Positions 46,519 through 55,246 of a DNA stretch of 64,000 nt are shown piece by piece; within the stretch, counting starts at the first letter, position 1; each line of letters starts with the position of its first letter. The notes under the pieces were generated by a model. That model made no database searches. It saw nothing but the letters and a program-made list of their open reading frames with translations, and had not been told where the DNA came from. Both the position numbers and the translations under genes were made by a program. This stretch comes from Desulfosarcina alkanivorans. GTDB taxonomy: Bacteria; Desulfobacterota; Desulfobacteria; Desulfobacterales; Desulfosarcinaceae. The DNA lies in the NCBI RefSeq assembly GCF_009688945.1, contig NZ_AP021874.1, forward strand, positions 1 through 64,000, in the 5' to 3' direction.

Positions 46519-46896
46519 ATGACGATTGGTTTTGATGAGATACAAGTGGATAAAACACTCAAGGGCACGATTGTGACCCTTCGGATAAAAGAGAAGCTAT
46601 ATAAAAAAGACTATCAAACCTTTGTTCCCATGATCGAGAGCCAGATTCAAAACAGCTGTCCAATAAGGCTGATGGTTGAATTGCACGACTTTGAGGGCTG
46701 GACTGCTGGTGCTTTGTGGGAGGATACCAAATTTACCGCCAAACATTATAAGGACATTGACCGATTGGCGGTTGTAGGCGAATCTCGATGGCCAAAAGGG
46801 GTTACCGTGTTTTCCAAGCCGTTCACCGCTGCCGACGTGCGTTATTTCGACATGCAGGAGATCGATAGCGCTCGAAAATGGATTCGAGGAGGGTGA
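46519..46896 (+). CDS. SpoIIAA-like (STAS-fold) protein
   Basis: A ~125-residue SpoIIAA-like protein (domain of the STAS/SEC14-like type): LMVELHDFEGWTAGALWEDTK, then FTAKHYKDIDRLAVVGESR. Such proteins may bind lipids or anti-sigma partners; none is seen here. The ATG at 46519 has GGGAGG upstream; an open frame starts at 46489. It stands after the two-component system in the stress cluster. Confidence 0.8.
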   Translation: MTIGFDEIQVDKTLKGTIVTLRIKEKLYKKDYQTFVPMIESQIQNSCPIRLMVELHDFEGWTAGALWEDTKFTAKHYKDIDRLAVVGESRWPKGVTVFSKPFTAADVRYFDMQEIDSARKWIRGG

Positions 46897-47441
46897 TTAT
46901 TTACAGTTATTCCATTATTTTAGATCAAGTAAGCCTTGTGGCACAGTTTTGTCGGGTGAGCTTCATTTATTCCGGTTTATCTGACTCACAATAGCCAGTC
47001 TCCCAGGACGGGTAGGGGGTAACATTGCCGCGGTTACTACAACGTATGGACGGGAGTAAGGTTGTGCATGGCCTGTATTTAGGCGTTGATCGGATCCGTA
47101 GCGTTGTTAGGCAGAACATGGCCATCCTAAATACAGTCTGCTTCTTCATCCCTATCCGTTTGTAGGTTGGCCGGATAGTATCTTTGGGTAGAACATTTTT
47201 GGCCCTACACAAACTCAGAACGTACATTTGCATAACTGTTGGCTTTGTTAGATCAGCCCCACCATGATTGATTCAATAATCGAATTCCATCCTATTTTTG
47301 GATAGGGGGGCTAAGAATTACAGATCCCCCTCGGCCACACCTCGGAATGGCTTGGCTATATTAAAATGCTGTTATTATTTGTCAGAGATGACTGAACGCT
47401 GGCATTCTGGCAGAATACAGAAGGTTCATGTCATTAACCGA
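46897..47441. other. Intergenic region with an inverted repeat
   Basis: No supported gene. An inverted repeat (CTGTATTTAGG at 47073-47083, CCTAAATACAG at 47126-47136) brackets 42 bases. It may be a remnant of a mobile element. Confidence 0.35.
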
Positions 47442-47615
47442 TCAAGCATTGAGTCGTTGCAACCGTCTGCGTGCCGCCTGACGGACGTCTTTATCTGAAT
47501 CGTTTTGAACGACCTTCATCAGCAAGTCCTTGTTGCCTTCTTCCATAACGGCCTTTTTTCTCACCCTCGGGTTTGAACGAGCGATTTTCGGCAAAAAAAG
47601 ATCTCGAAACTTCAT
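47442..47615 (-). CDS. Small HEAT-like basic protein, 57 residues
   Basis: A short gene with an ideal AGGAGG before its ATG (47615). The protein starts MKFRDLFLPKIARSNPRVRK and goes on with NKDLLMKVVQNDSDKDVR and QAARRRLQRLNA. The SNPRVRKKAV and DKDVRQAARRRL pieces look like two HEAT-repeat half units. Similar tiny proteins would be missed by usual ORF cut-offs. Function unknown. Confidence 0.7.
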   Translation of the reverse strand: MKFRDLFLPKIARSNPRVRKKAVMEEGNKDLLMKVVQNDSDKDVRQAARRRLQRLNA

Positions 47616-47890
47616 TTTTTAACCTCCTCCTTTTTCTTTTTGTGCTGAATTGTACAGATGTGTCTACCAATCATCAATGGGGTATAGACAGTATATGAAG
47701 GCGTTTTTATAGCTGATCGACTTTGTATCTGGCTGTTTTCTATTGATAAGTTCCTTGAACAAAAACAAACTGTATGAATCGAGATCATACTCAAAATACA
47801 GGCTTCACCCAATTGCCACCGACCTATAGCGTATGTATGGTAAGAATGTCTGAAGCTGTTTCGTCGGTTTTTTGCACGGTGAGCTTTAGA

Positions 47891-48268
47891 ATGTCGGTAT
47901 CAGTACATCAAAATCTAAAGAGACTGGAGGATTTTATTACACTTCAAAAAAAATACCGCTCCCACGCAATCAGCAAAGGGACTTTGGACATTGACGATTT
48001 GCTGTTTAATTGTTTTGGGTTTGCCTGCAATAACGTTGCAGTGGATCCATCGGACATCGAGATCCTAATCTCTTTGGAGCAACGCATGGCTGGCATGGTC
48101 TACTATCGAGATCCGGAGTGCACAAGAGAGAAAAGAATGAAACTGCTCACCGAAGGTATTTTTTCCATGTTGGAGCGGATCTCTCCTAAGGGAAGCTTTT
48201 TTGGAATCCACCCTGGCGATCCAGGACGTGTTGGATTTTGGCCTGACAGCCTGCGGTTTCAACCATAG
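47891..48268 (+). CDS. Hypothetical protein
   Basis: A ~125-residue soluble protein (MSVSVHQNLKRLEDFITLQK) of unknown function. It has LDIDDLLFNCFGFACNNVA in the middle. The ATG at 47891 is chosen because GGTGAG lies upstream; the frame is open back to an ATG at 47774, which has no ribosome site. Confidence 0.55.
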   Translation: MSVSVHQNLKRLEDFITLQKKYRSHAISKGTLDIDDLLFNCFGFACNNVAVDPSDIEILISLEQRMAGMVYYRDPECTREKRMKLLTEGIFSMLERISPKGSFFGIHPGDPGRVGFWPDSLRFQP

Positions 48269-48392
48269 CTGATTGGTGGATTGGTATCTTTATGACGATT
48301 CTGCGAAGCAGAATTAACATGTTTCGGAGCTTGGAGTTTTATACACTCTCATTTTCGACAATAGTTTTGATTATATCGTGTGTCAGTATCCC

Positions 48393-48956
48393 ATGATGTG
48401 CAGCTTTAAAAAAATCAGTGTTTTTCTGACTACCATCGTGCTGCTGCATATGGCAGCAACATGCTGCGTTATATATGCGCTGTCTTCGTCCCTCAACCTG
48501 CGCTTGAACGACGGTAAGCGCACACTACAGATAGAAGCCAAGAATGCTGACTTAAAACAGGTTTTATGGAAGTTGGCCACCGTAGCCAATATTACGATCG
48601 AATACCCGGTGGCTTTGAAAAAGACGATCACCATACACAAAGATGATATTTCTCTTCGCGATGTATTGAAACGGATGTTGAAAGGAGTCAATTATGTCAT
48701 TTTTTATTCCGGCCCCAATCCGAACCAAGTCGAGATTTCAAAAGTCAAGGTTATGGGAAAAGCAGGTCGAAGGAAGTCGAAAAGCATTAGGCAGAGACAA
48801 TTAGCGGGACGAAAAAAATCCTATCAGAGAAAAATCGTTTCTCTGAAACGTCGATTATCGAAGATAGACGCCAACAGCAGGCGAGGAAAAAGCTATTTAA
48901 ATCGTATCAAGCGTTTGGAGAAGACTATCCAGCAGCTTGAAAGACAAATGTATTGA
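48393..48956 (+). CDS. Secreted STN-domain-like protein with basic coiled tail
   Basis: A ~187-residue protein. A signal peptide or anchor (VFLTTIVLLHMAATCCVIYA) is followed by an STN/secretin-N-like domain (QIEAKNADLKQVLWKLATVA, then DISLRDVLKRML). The last ~70 residues are very basic and helical. STN domains occur at the N-termini of secretins and TonB receptors, but here there is no barrel, so the protein may bind envelope partners. The ATG could also be 48396. Confidence 0.65.
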   Translation: MMCSFKKISVFLTTIVLLHMAATCCVIYALSSSLNLRLNDGKRTLQIEAKNADLKQVLWKLATVANITIEYPVALKKTITIHKDDISLRDVLKRMLKGVNYVIFYSGPNPNQVEISKVKVMGKAGRRKSKSIRQRQLAGRKKSYQRKIVSLKRRLSKIDANSRRGKSYLNRIKRLEKTIQQLERQMY

Positions 48957-49005
48957 AGATAAAAGCCAAGGCCGCCACCATTTGTAACATTAGCTGCCCA
49001 GCCAA

Positions 49006-50037
49006 TCATAAAGATATTGGCGCGTCATCAATCCGATACCTTTCTTTGGCGCATTCTGCGATTACATTCAGATCAATATTCAGGTCTTTCTCAGGCGAGA
49101 GCACATCCAATCGATATTTCATTGAGCGTTTGCCTGGATTCGTAGGGGCGTATGTTCTCAGTATGCCCAATGCTCTTACGCCAGCATACTCTGCGAAGAC
49201 ATGCTCCTCGCCATATTCTATTTTTTTTCGTTTCAATTCACCCATGAGCTGTTTGTTGAGGCGTTCGAAAGTGAAGGTGCTGAATTCGCCGAACCTGCCG
49301 ATTCCCAATATTCGAACCAATCCTGTAAGGCTGTTTTCTTTGTAACGAGTATCATGGCAGACGATCACATGTGGAGGATACAAGACCGTCCCATCCGACA
49401 ATACTGAGTGCTCTGTCGCCGTATCCAAGCTCACAGCAAATTTTTTCAAACGGTGTTTGGACAGGCTATATTCTGTTTTGCAATATGCTAAATACATGTG
49501 GGGATCTATCAGACCAATGGAAACGCACGTGCTGATCCGCGTCCTGGATCCATATGGCGAAGCGATGTAGGTAGGGCAATGGCTGTGAATAATATCGTTG
49601 GCATCGATATCGATAGTTAATTTGCGGCCTATCTTTCTTTTGCGTTTGAAAGCTGCTGTTTTAAAGTTATTGATGCGTCGAGCCGCCCTAGTAAAAAAAC
49701 CGCTGTCAAGATTGACGCTGCTGGCAAATCCATCCGGAAACAGGAGCGTGGCGTTATCGAATTGCATGCTTTCACGGATTTTTTCTCGAAAAAGGGATTC
49801 ATCAAGCGATTCTATAGCCTCATAAGTGATTTCATTGTCGTCTACATCCTGATAGATCAGCCCACCCGGGATGAAAATGGCGCCTTTGTTATCCAGTTTT
49901 CCCGTGGCTCCTTCTTCATTAATACCCGGTAGTTGGCCCTGCTGGAGGCAAAATAACATTCGCCAGAGGGTATCCGTACGGACCGCAATGAGTTCTTTGA
50001 ATAAGATGCTGCCGACTATATCTTTTCTATTAATCAT
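49006..50037 (-). CDS. Conserved-looking hypothetical protein
   Basis: A 343-residue soluble protein that I do not recognise. It contains DANDIIHSHCPTYIASPYGS, with His and Cys close together, and VICHDTRYKENSLTGLVRI near 235. Several His/Asp residues could bind a metal, but no known motif is clear. It has no membrane segment. It stands alone, opposite the STN gene. Confidence 0.6.
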   Translation of the reverse strand: MINRKDIVGSILFKELIAVRTDTLWRMLFCLQQGQLPGINEEGATGKLDNKGAIFIPGGLIYQDVDDNEITYEAIESLDESLFREKIRESMQFDNATLLFPDGFASSVNLDSGFFTRAARRINNFKTAAFKRKRKIGRKLTIDIDANDIIHSHCPTYIASPYGSRTRISTCVSIGLIDPHMYLAYCKTEYSLSKHRLKKFAVSLDTATEHSVLSDGTVLYPPHVIVCHDTRYKENSLTGLVRILGIGRFGEFSTFTFERLNKQLMGELKRKKIEYGEEHVFAEYAGVRALGILRTYAPTNPGKRSMKYRLDVLSPEKDLNIDLNVIAECAKERYRIDDAPISL

Positions 50038-50371
50038 TTACTTTTCCAATCTTCGGGCCGAGTCAATCAAGCTTAGTTTAGGAATCCATATGGGGCAAAT
50101 AGTCATTCTCATTTCATAATTTACTTAATCTGTTAATCACATCATATAATCGAGCTTGTCAAGGGAACAGTTGTTACGCACTGATATCGTTTATGATAGC
50201 GCGAGCCCTACTACGAGAACCGACTAAGGGCAGACAAAAATAGTAGGATGGATTATGGAATCGTTCTAAAACGAAGCTCCCGGCTCGCGATTTAAAAAAA
50301 CACGCAGGATTAAAATCCCGCCTAATTAAAGAAGACAGTTCGACCAACCCATCGCCAAGGAAGTTGGTCGT

Positions 50372-51087
50372 ATGCTATGGCGCCAAGGGCAGATCGCTAT
50401 GGGAACGCTGGTGGCAGCGCTGGGATTCACCATATTTCAGGTTCCCTTCAAGCTGGCCGCAGGAGGCATCACCGGTTTGGGCATTATCCTGAACGAATTT
50501 GCTCCCTTTCCGGTCGGTATGATTTGTCTTTTTTTGAACATACCGCTCATGGTATTAGGATTCTTCCAGCTTGGACGCTGGCGGTTCGTGGTCTCTACGG
50601 TGCTCTCCGTGATCTGTTTTTCCTTCTCGACGGACCTGTTCAATCTTTATTTGCCGACGGTTACCAAGAAATGGCCCATCACCGACGATTTGCTGCTTGC
50701 CTCCATCTATGCAGGAGTACTCTTTGGGGTCGGCATGGGCTTTGTTTATCGAGCAGGTGGAACCATTGGCGGCACATCCATACCAGTTCGAATTTTTTAT
50801 GAACGTTTGGGGTTTCCCATGTCCCAGTCCTATCTTTTCAGCGACGGAGCCATTATTTTAATGACCGGAATGGTATTTCGCTGGGAGGTCGCCTTGCTAT
50901 CGATTCTCACCTTGGTTCTTTCAGGGATCGTCTCCGACCTCGTTCTGGAAGGTGTCAGCCAGGTGCGAACCGTCACAATTGTCACACAAAAGCCCGAAGA
51001 TGTTCGACTGGCGATCATCTATCAACTCAGGCGTGGTGTCAGCCTGTGGTCTATCGAGGGCGGGTATTCGAAAAGTGAGCGTACCAT
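50372..51087 (+). pseudogene. YitT-family membrane protein, 5' part (split by transposon)
   Basis: Encodes 238 codons of a YitT/DUF161 membrane protein with five or more helices (GGITGLGIILNEF, FRAGGTIGGTSIP-like, SGIVSDLVLEG) and the start of the DUF2179 domain (TIVTQKPEDVRLAIIYQLRR). The frame is cut in the middle of DUF2179 by a transposon at 51088 and stops four codons inside the element. The missing end is at 54391. Rejoined at the duplicated target, the protein would have ~277 residues, the usual family length. Confidence 0.9.
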
Positions 51088-51171
51088 TGTAGGTTAGCGG
51101 GATCGAGGGTGGAGTAACCGGCAAGATAATCACAATCGTTGACAAACGGAAAAGAATTTTCGAATTAGATG

Positions 51172-51196
51172 AGCCTCCGGCAAGGGGGCTTTTTTT
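51172..51196 (+). terminator. Terminator inside the left end of the transposon
   Basis: Stem AGCCTCC / GGGGGCT with a 5-base loop and seven T. It lies between the left end and the first element gene, so it would shield the element from host transcription. Confidence 0.7.
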
Positions 51197-51283
51197 ATGG
51201 ATAAAGAAAAGGGGTGACGGTTGGCAGACCGGAGCACCCCAGAAAACCGGGTCGTATTATCGACCCCAACAAAGAATGGTCCG

Positions 51284-51724
51284 ATGATACTTTCCGTTTG
51301 TGTAAAACTCAAGGATATTGATGAACAGGGACGCAATTTTTGTTGGCCAACACCTCGCGGATGCCCCAGGTGTGGTTCAACCCGAATATGGGGACACGGT
51401 TTCGTACTCGCCTATTTTGATGGATTTGCTTTTGGCGTATGGCTTCGAAGATACCGTTGCCCGGACTGTAATTGCATTATCAAAATGAAGCCCGAAGGTT
51501 ATTTTAATCGTTTCCAGGTGCCGATTTTAACAATTTCCGATTGTTTGAAGCAACGCCTATCCAGCGGCAGATGGAACTCGAAGTTGTCTACATCCCGGCA
51601 GCGCCATTGGCTGGCCGCACTGAAACGAAAAGCCCTGGCCTGTTTCGGGATCGGAACCGATTTGCTTGCCGCCTTTTCCCTATTCCTGAATATGGGCCGG
51701 ACACCTGTCAGTCGGACCATCTAA
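51284..51724 (+). CDS. Zinc-ribbon transposon protein (DUF6431-like)
   Basis: A ~146-residue protein with two CxxC pairs, CPRCGSTRIWGHG and RYRCPDCNC, making one zinc ribbon. This matches the DUF6431-like protein often seen upstream of DDE transposase/ExeA pairs. The middle and end are basic. A role in binding element ends is likely but not shown. The ATG at 51284 is preferred; a TTG at 51221 is open. Confidence 0.7.
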   Translation: MILSVCVKLKDIDEQGRNFCWPTPRGCPRCGSTRIWGHGFVLAYFDGFAFGVWLRRYRCPDCNCIIKMKPEGYFNRFQVPILTISDCLKQRLSSGRWNSKLSTSRQRHWLAALKRKALACFGIGTDLLAAFSLFLNMGRTPVSRTI

Positions 51725-51825
51725 TCCGGAGTTCTTTCCGTCATCGACAAACCTACCGAACAGTGCGCTCCCCGTACCGTGAGAAATGGTTTAAAGCCAG
51801 GGGAAACACAAAAAAGGAGGTTTGT

Positions 51826-53100
51826 ATGACACAAGAAAAGGATGAGACCGTCGCTGTTTTCCGGTTCGGGGTCATTCACGAGTTTGTCGGCACGACGAAC
51901 CTGACCAGAAGCGAGAAACGGCGACTGTTGAGGGAGAAGTGCGAGCGCAAATGGGTCATTCCCTATTCCAGCCGAACACGGATCAGCGAAAATACGATCT
52001 ATCGCTGGATTCGACGTTACCAAAAAAGCAACGGCCGTATCGAATCGCTGTATCCCGGGAAAAGAGGCGATCAGGGTAGATCCCGAAACTTGGACGAAGA
52101 AACAGTCAACATCGTCCTTGCCACTAGACAAAGCCAGATGGCAACGCCAGTCCCGATGCTTTTGGAAAGTCTCAAACGCCAGACAATTGTTCCTGCAAGC
52201 TTTGGTCTTTCCACCCTCTATCGGCTGTTTCACCGACACGGGTTGATGGATCAATCCCCCAAACCGGAGGATCGAAGAAAGTACGAAGCCGAGCTGGTCA
52301 ACGACATCTGGCAAAGCGATGTGATGCACGGACCCAAGGTGGTGGTCGATCAGAAAATGCGAAAAAGCTATTTGATCGCTTTTATCGACGATCATTCCCG
52401 ATTGATCGTTTACGGCGGGTTCTACCTGTCGGAGAACCTGGCCAGTTTCATGGATGCTTTTGAAAAAGCACTTTCCAAACGAGGATTGCCGCGAAAACTG
52501 TACGTGGACAACGGCGCTGCCTATCGCAGCCGCAAACTCGAATTTACCTGTGCCTCACTGGCCATCGCCCTCATTCATGCAAGGCCGTACAAGCCCCAAG
52601 GCAAGGGCAAAATTGAGAGATTCTTCAAAACCGTTCGCGGTGGATTTTTACCTGCAGCCGATCTTTCCTCCCTGGAACGATTGAATCAGTCGTTTGCCCA
52701 TTGGCTCGATACAGCCTATCACCAACGCATTCACAGCGCCACCGGCATGACGCCCTTTAACCGGTTCAGCAAAAACCTTGCCTGCATCCGAACGGCACCG
52801 AAGAACCTGAACGATCACTTTCGCACCGCCGTATACCGAACCGTCGCAAAGGATCGAACCGTCACACTCAACGGCAACCTGTTCGAAGCCCCGGTGGTAT
52901 TGATCGGCAAGCGGGTGCTGATTTTGTATCACGAAAGCGAACCGAAAACGGCTGAGGTGTTTTTCAATCGGAAGTCCCACGGATTGTTGGTTCCCGTGGA
53001 TCTGCATGTTAACTGCCGGGTAAAGCGGGACAAGAACATCAATACCCAACTCGAACCGGCCCACAAGACGGATTATCAGGGAGGCGGTCTATGGAAATGA
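51826..53100 (+). CDS. DDE transposase (rve, Mu/IS481-like)
   Basis: A 424-residue integrase-core transposase. N-terminal helix-turn-helix domains (NTIYRWIRRYQKSNGRIESL) precede the DDE core: first Asp in NDIWQSDVMHG, second in KLYVDNGAAY and Glu in PQGKGKIERFFKT. A beta-barrel C-terminal domain follows. The ATG has AGGAGG upstream. It overlaps the ATPase gene by 10 bases. All three catalytic residues are intact. Confidence 0.93.
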   Translation: MTQEKDETVAVFRFGVIHEFVGTTNLTRSEKRRLLREKCERKWVIPYSSRTRISENTIYRWIRRYQKSNGRIESLYPGKRGDQGRSRNLDEETVNIVLATRQSQMATPVPMLLESLKRQTIVPASFGLSTLYRLFHRHGLMDQSPKPEDRRKYEAELVNDIWQSDVMHGPKVVVDQKMRKSYLIAFIDDHSRLIVYGGFYLSENLASFMDAFEKALSKRGLPRKLYVDNGAAYRSRKLEFTCASLAIALIHARPYKPQGKGKIERFFKTVRGGFLPAADLSSLERLNQSFAHWLDTAYHQRIHSATGMTPFNRFSKNLACIRTAPKNLNDHFRTAVYRTVAKDRTVTLNGNLFEAPVVLIGKRVLILYHESEPKTAEVFFNRKSHGLLVPVDLHVNCRVKRDKNINTQLEPAHKTDYQGGGLWK

Positions 53101-53906
53101 ATACGCCGTATCTGCCGTTCTTCGGTTTTGAGAAAGAGCCCTTCACGGCGGATATCGCGGTGACGGATATACTTGAAACGGATCAACTGGCGGCAGCGAA
53201 GAACCGTTTCGATTACAGTTTGGGGTTAGGGGCGATTTATCTGATCACCGGTGAGATCGGCTCCGGTAAATCCACAGCCATCCGTTATCTGGTAAACGGT
53301 CTGCATCCTTCCGAGTACAAGCTGGTCTACGTCACAGCCACGTCCGGTTCCATCCTGGAACTGTACCGCCTGATCATGGGAGAACTGGGAATGAAACCTG
53401 CCGGGACCTCCCGTGCGGCCATGACCGATGGAATCAAACGAGAAGTATTGGAATTGATCCACGGGAAAAAACAAAATGTCGTTCTGGTCATCGATGAAGC
53501 CTCTTTGCTCCGTCTGGAAGTCTTCGTGGAGCTGCATACGCTGTGTCAGTTCGAGATGGACTCAAAACCCTACCTGCCCATGGTACTGGCCGGACAAACT
53601 CATTTGATCGACAACCTGCGATATCCGGGTTGTCTTCCCCTGGCATCGCGGGTGGTGGCCAAAAGCCATTTCATCGGTTCCAAAAAAGAACAGATGCAAA
53701 CCTATCTTCAGCATCATCTGACCATTGCCGGAATCGACCGGATGCTGTTCGAAGGTGATGCTATCACGGCCATCCACCAAGGATCGGGCGGCATCTTCAG
53801 GAAAGCCAACCACCTGGCTCGCGGTGCCCTGGTTGCCGCGGCAATGGGTCATGAAAAAACTGTCAACGCGGAACATGTGCGGCTTGCCGCATCCGAAATA
53901 TTTTAG
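53091..53906 (+). CDS. ExeA/TnsC-like AAA+ transposition ATPase
   Basis: A 271-residue AAA+ ATPase. Start PYLPFFGFEKEPFTADI is typical of ExeA-type proteins. Walker A is TGEIGSGKSTAIR and Walker B VVLVIDEASLL, then LAGQTHLIDNL and the sensor 2 region GGIFRKANHLARGAL. In this setting it is most likely the target-selection/regulator partner of the transposase, as MuB and TnsC are. Confidence 0.9.
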   Translation: MEMNTPYLPFFGFEKEPFTADIAVTDILETDQLAAAKNRFDYSLGLGAIYLITGEIGSGKSTAIRYLVNGLHPSEYKLVYVTATSGSILELYRLIMGELGMKPAGTSRAAMTDGIKREVLELIHGKKQNVVLVIDEASLLRLEVFVELHTLCQFEMDSKPYLPMVLAGQTHLIDNLRYPGCLPLASRVVAKSHFIGSKKEQMQTYLQHHLTIAGIDRMLFEGDAITAIHQGSGGIFRKANHLARGALVAAAMGHEKTVNAEHVRLAASEIF

Positions 53907-53919
53907 GAAAGGAGTCGAT

Positions 53920-54054
53920 ATGCCATCCCATCCGACCGCCGAAGATATCCGCCAAAAACTGGAGGCGCTTGTATTGGCCGCCATCTTAAATGTGCTCAAC
54001 CGATTAACGGATGAGTTGTCTGTGGTAAGCCAGCAGAAAAAGATGAAATTTTAA
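53920..54054 (+). CDS. Transposon-encoded 44-residue protein
   Basis: A short gene right after the ATPase, with GGAAAGGAG before its ATG. The protein begins MPSHPTAEDIRQKLEALVLA and is mainly helical, ending in Lys residues. Its good ribosome site and fixed place in the element suggest a real gene. Function unknown. Confidence 0.65.
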   Translation: MPSHPTAEDIRQKLEALVLAAILNVLNRLTDELSVVSQQKKMKF

Positions 54055-54130
54055 TCCGATTCGATACGGTTTGCCCGGTGAAACGGAGACAGGCTCTGCT
54101 GGGGAGCAACCTGTCAAGGGATAGCCGGGT

Positions 54131-54212
54131 GCAGGAGGCATTGAATAAAATGCCCAGAGGGGAGTAGCAAATCAGAAATGCTGCTCCCCTCATTTTATTC
54201 AAGCCTTCCTGC
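54131..54212. repeat. Long hairpin in the right part of the transposon
   Basis: Arms starting GCAGGAGGC and running through TTGAATAAAATG and GGGGAGTAGCA pair almost fully with TGCTGCTCCCC, CATTTTATTCAA and GCCTTCCTGC. The loop is about 9 bases. It has no T tract, so it is more likely an RNA or DNA structural element than a terminator. Confidence 0.7.
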
Positions 54213-54390
54213 CCATGCCTTGAAAAACCCATAAGATTGGAGCGCGTAGCGCACCCTAATAGAGGTCCGACCAACGGTGGAAAGTCGTTGAAAACCGGTG
54301 GATATAAACAAAGTTCCAGTAAATTTGAAAACTTCGAAAACTCTTCAATTTAATCCGAAAATTGTCTTCCGTTGATTGCGGGAATCAACA

Positions 54391-54512
54391 CCATGGTGTT
54401 CTGTACCATATTGCGATCCCGCGTGGCTTATTTGAAATACACCATCGCTACTGTGGATCCGGATGCTTTCATCATCATTGCAGTTATCGGAAGGCGGCAT
54501 TTAACTCTCTAG
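54391..54512 (+). pseudogene. YitT-family protein, 3' part
   Basis: From the target duplication the frame reads MVFCTILRSRVAYLKYTI, then TVDPDAFIIIAVIGRRH and stops at 54512. The DPDAF segment is the end of the DUF2179 domain. Joined to the 5' part it completes the YitT protein. Confidence 0.88.
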
Positions 54513-55246
54513 CCAAGCAAGGCTGAACGCTCCTGGAATCCTACGTTCAGTGCAAATTTCATTCAAGACAACGAATCTGCGGTGGCTGCAGGGCTCGGTA
54601 TTTCAGTGGATCCCAAATCAGCAGTAAGTAAGGATCTGAGGATTATGAGTAAAGGACTTTCCGAATTGGTTGCGACGAGCATTCAAGCTCATAATAACAT
54701 TGTTGATTCCCATCCACTGATTGAACCATTTATTGATTTTTTCAAAGATGAATTGGTTGTAATTGAAGTGAGTTAGGTTTCATCCAAAACCAAGCCTTAA
54801 TGACCATGGTCTTCGCCAAAAGTCTGGACAGTACGATCATTAACCCACTGGGTCGCCGCATGCCGCCAGCATCATCGCTGCCGAGGCCCTGGCCGGCAAG
54901 GACAATTTTTTCATGAACTACCTCAATGTTTCCCGGTCAGGTATTTTTGAGTGAATAGATTTTAATCTAATGTGAGAAATAACGTGAAGTGTAACGGTAC
55001 AAGATAGATCAGATCATAAGACGTGAATCTATTTGCACTCGCTAAAAACCCAGATTCCTTGCCTTATGTTGCGAGTACACGTAACCCATTGAACTTTCGA
55101 TGTATTTCAACAAGGTCTATCCAAATGCGATTTCTGCATGATATCAATGAATTGCGGATCATTTTGTGATTTTTTCAAAAAACAGTCAACATAATGTAGC
55201 TTCCATCGACATACCGTTAGATGGTCGGAAACCGGGTCGCACCCCG
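54513..55246 (+). other. Gap with coding relics
   Basis: A 64-codon frame at 54582-54776 starts with a GTG and is unrecognised. At 54802-54953 two frames together resemble the end of a methyltetrahydrofolate/corrinoid methyltransferase (AKSLDSTIINPL, then one shift, then SIIAAEALAGKDNFFMNYL). This is a decayed gene end. The rest up to the recombinase genes shows no gene. Confidence 0.45.

Larger units (their letters stand above)
51088..54390 (+). mobile_element. Four-gene DDE transposon inserted in a yitT-type gene
   Basis: Left end TGTAGGTT, right end ATCAACA, so TGT...ACA termini. The target duplication is CCAT (51084-51087 and 54391-54394); a shared A makes a 5-bp ACCAT duplication equally possible. 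Removing the element with one repeat copy restores the host gene in frame. Subterminal inverted repeats with ~80% match lie at 51147-51170 and 54348-54371. Cargo order is a zinc-ribbon protein, DDE transposase, ExeA/TnsC-like ATPase and a 44-residue protein. Confidence 0.9.

Noticed and set aside
55020..55246. Terminal inverted repeats of the recombinase trio
   Set aside because: I compared this region with 59225-59340 and found no convincing inverted repeat, so the element ends are not called.
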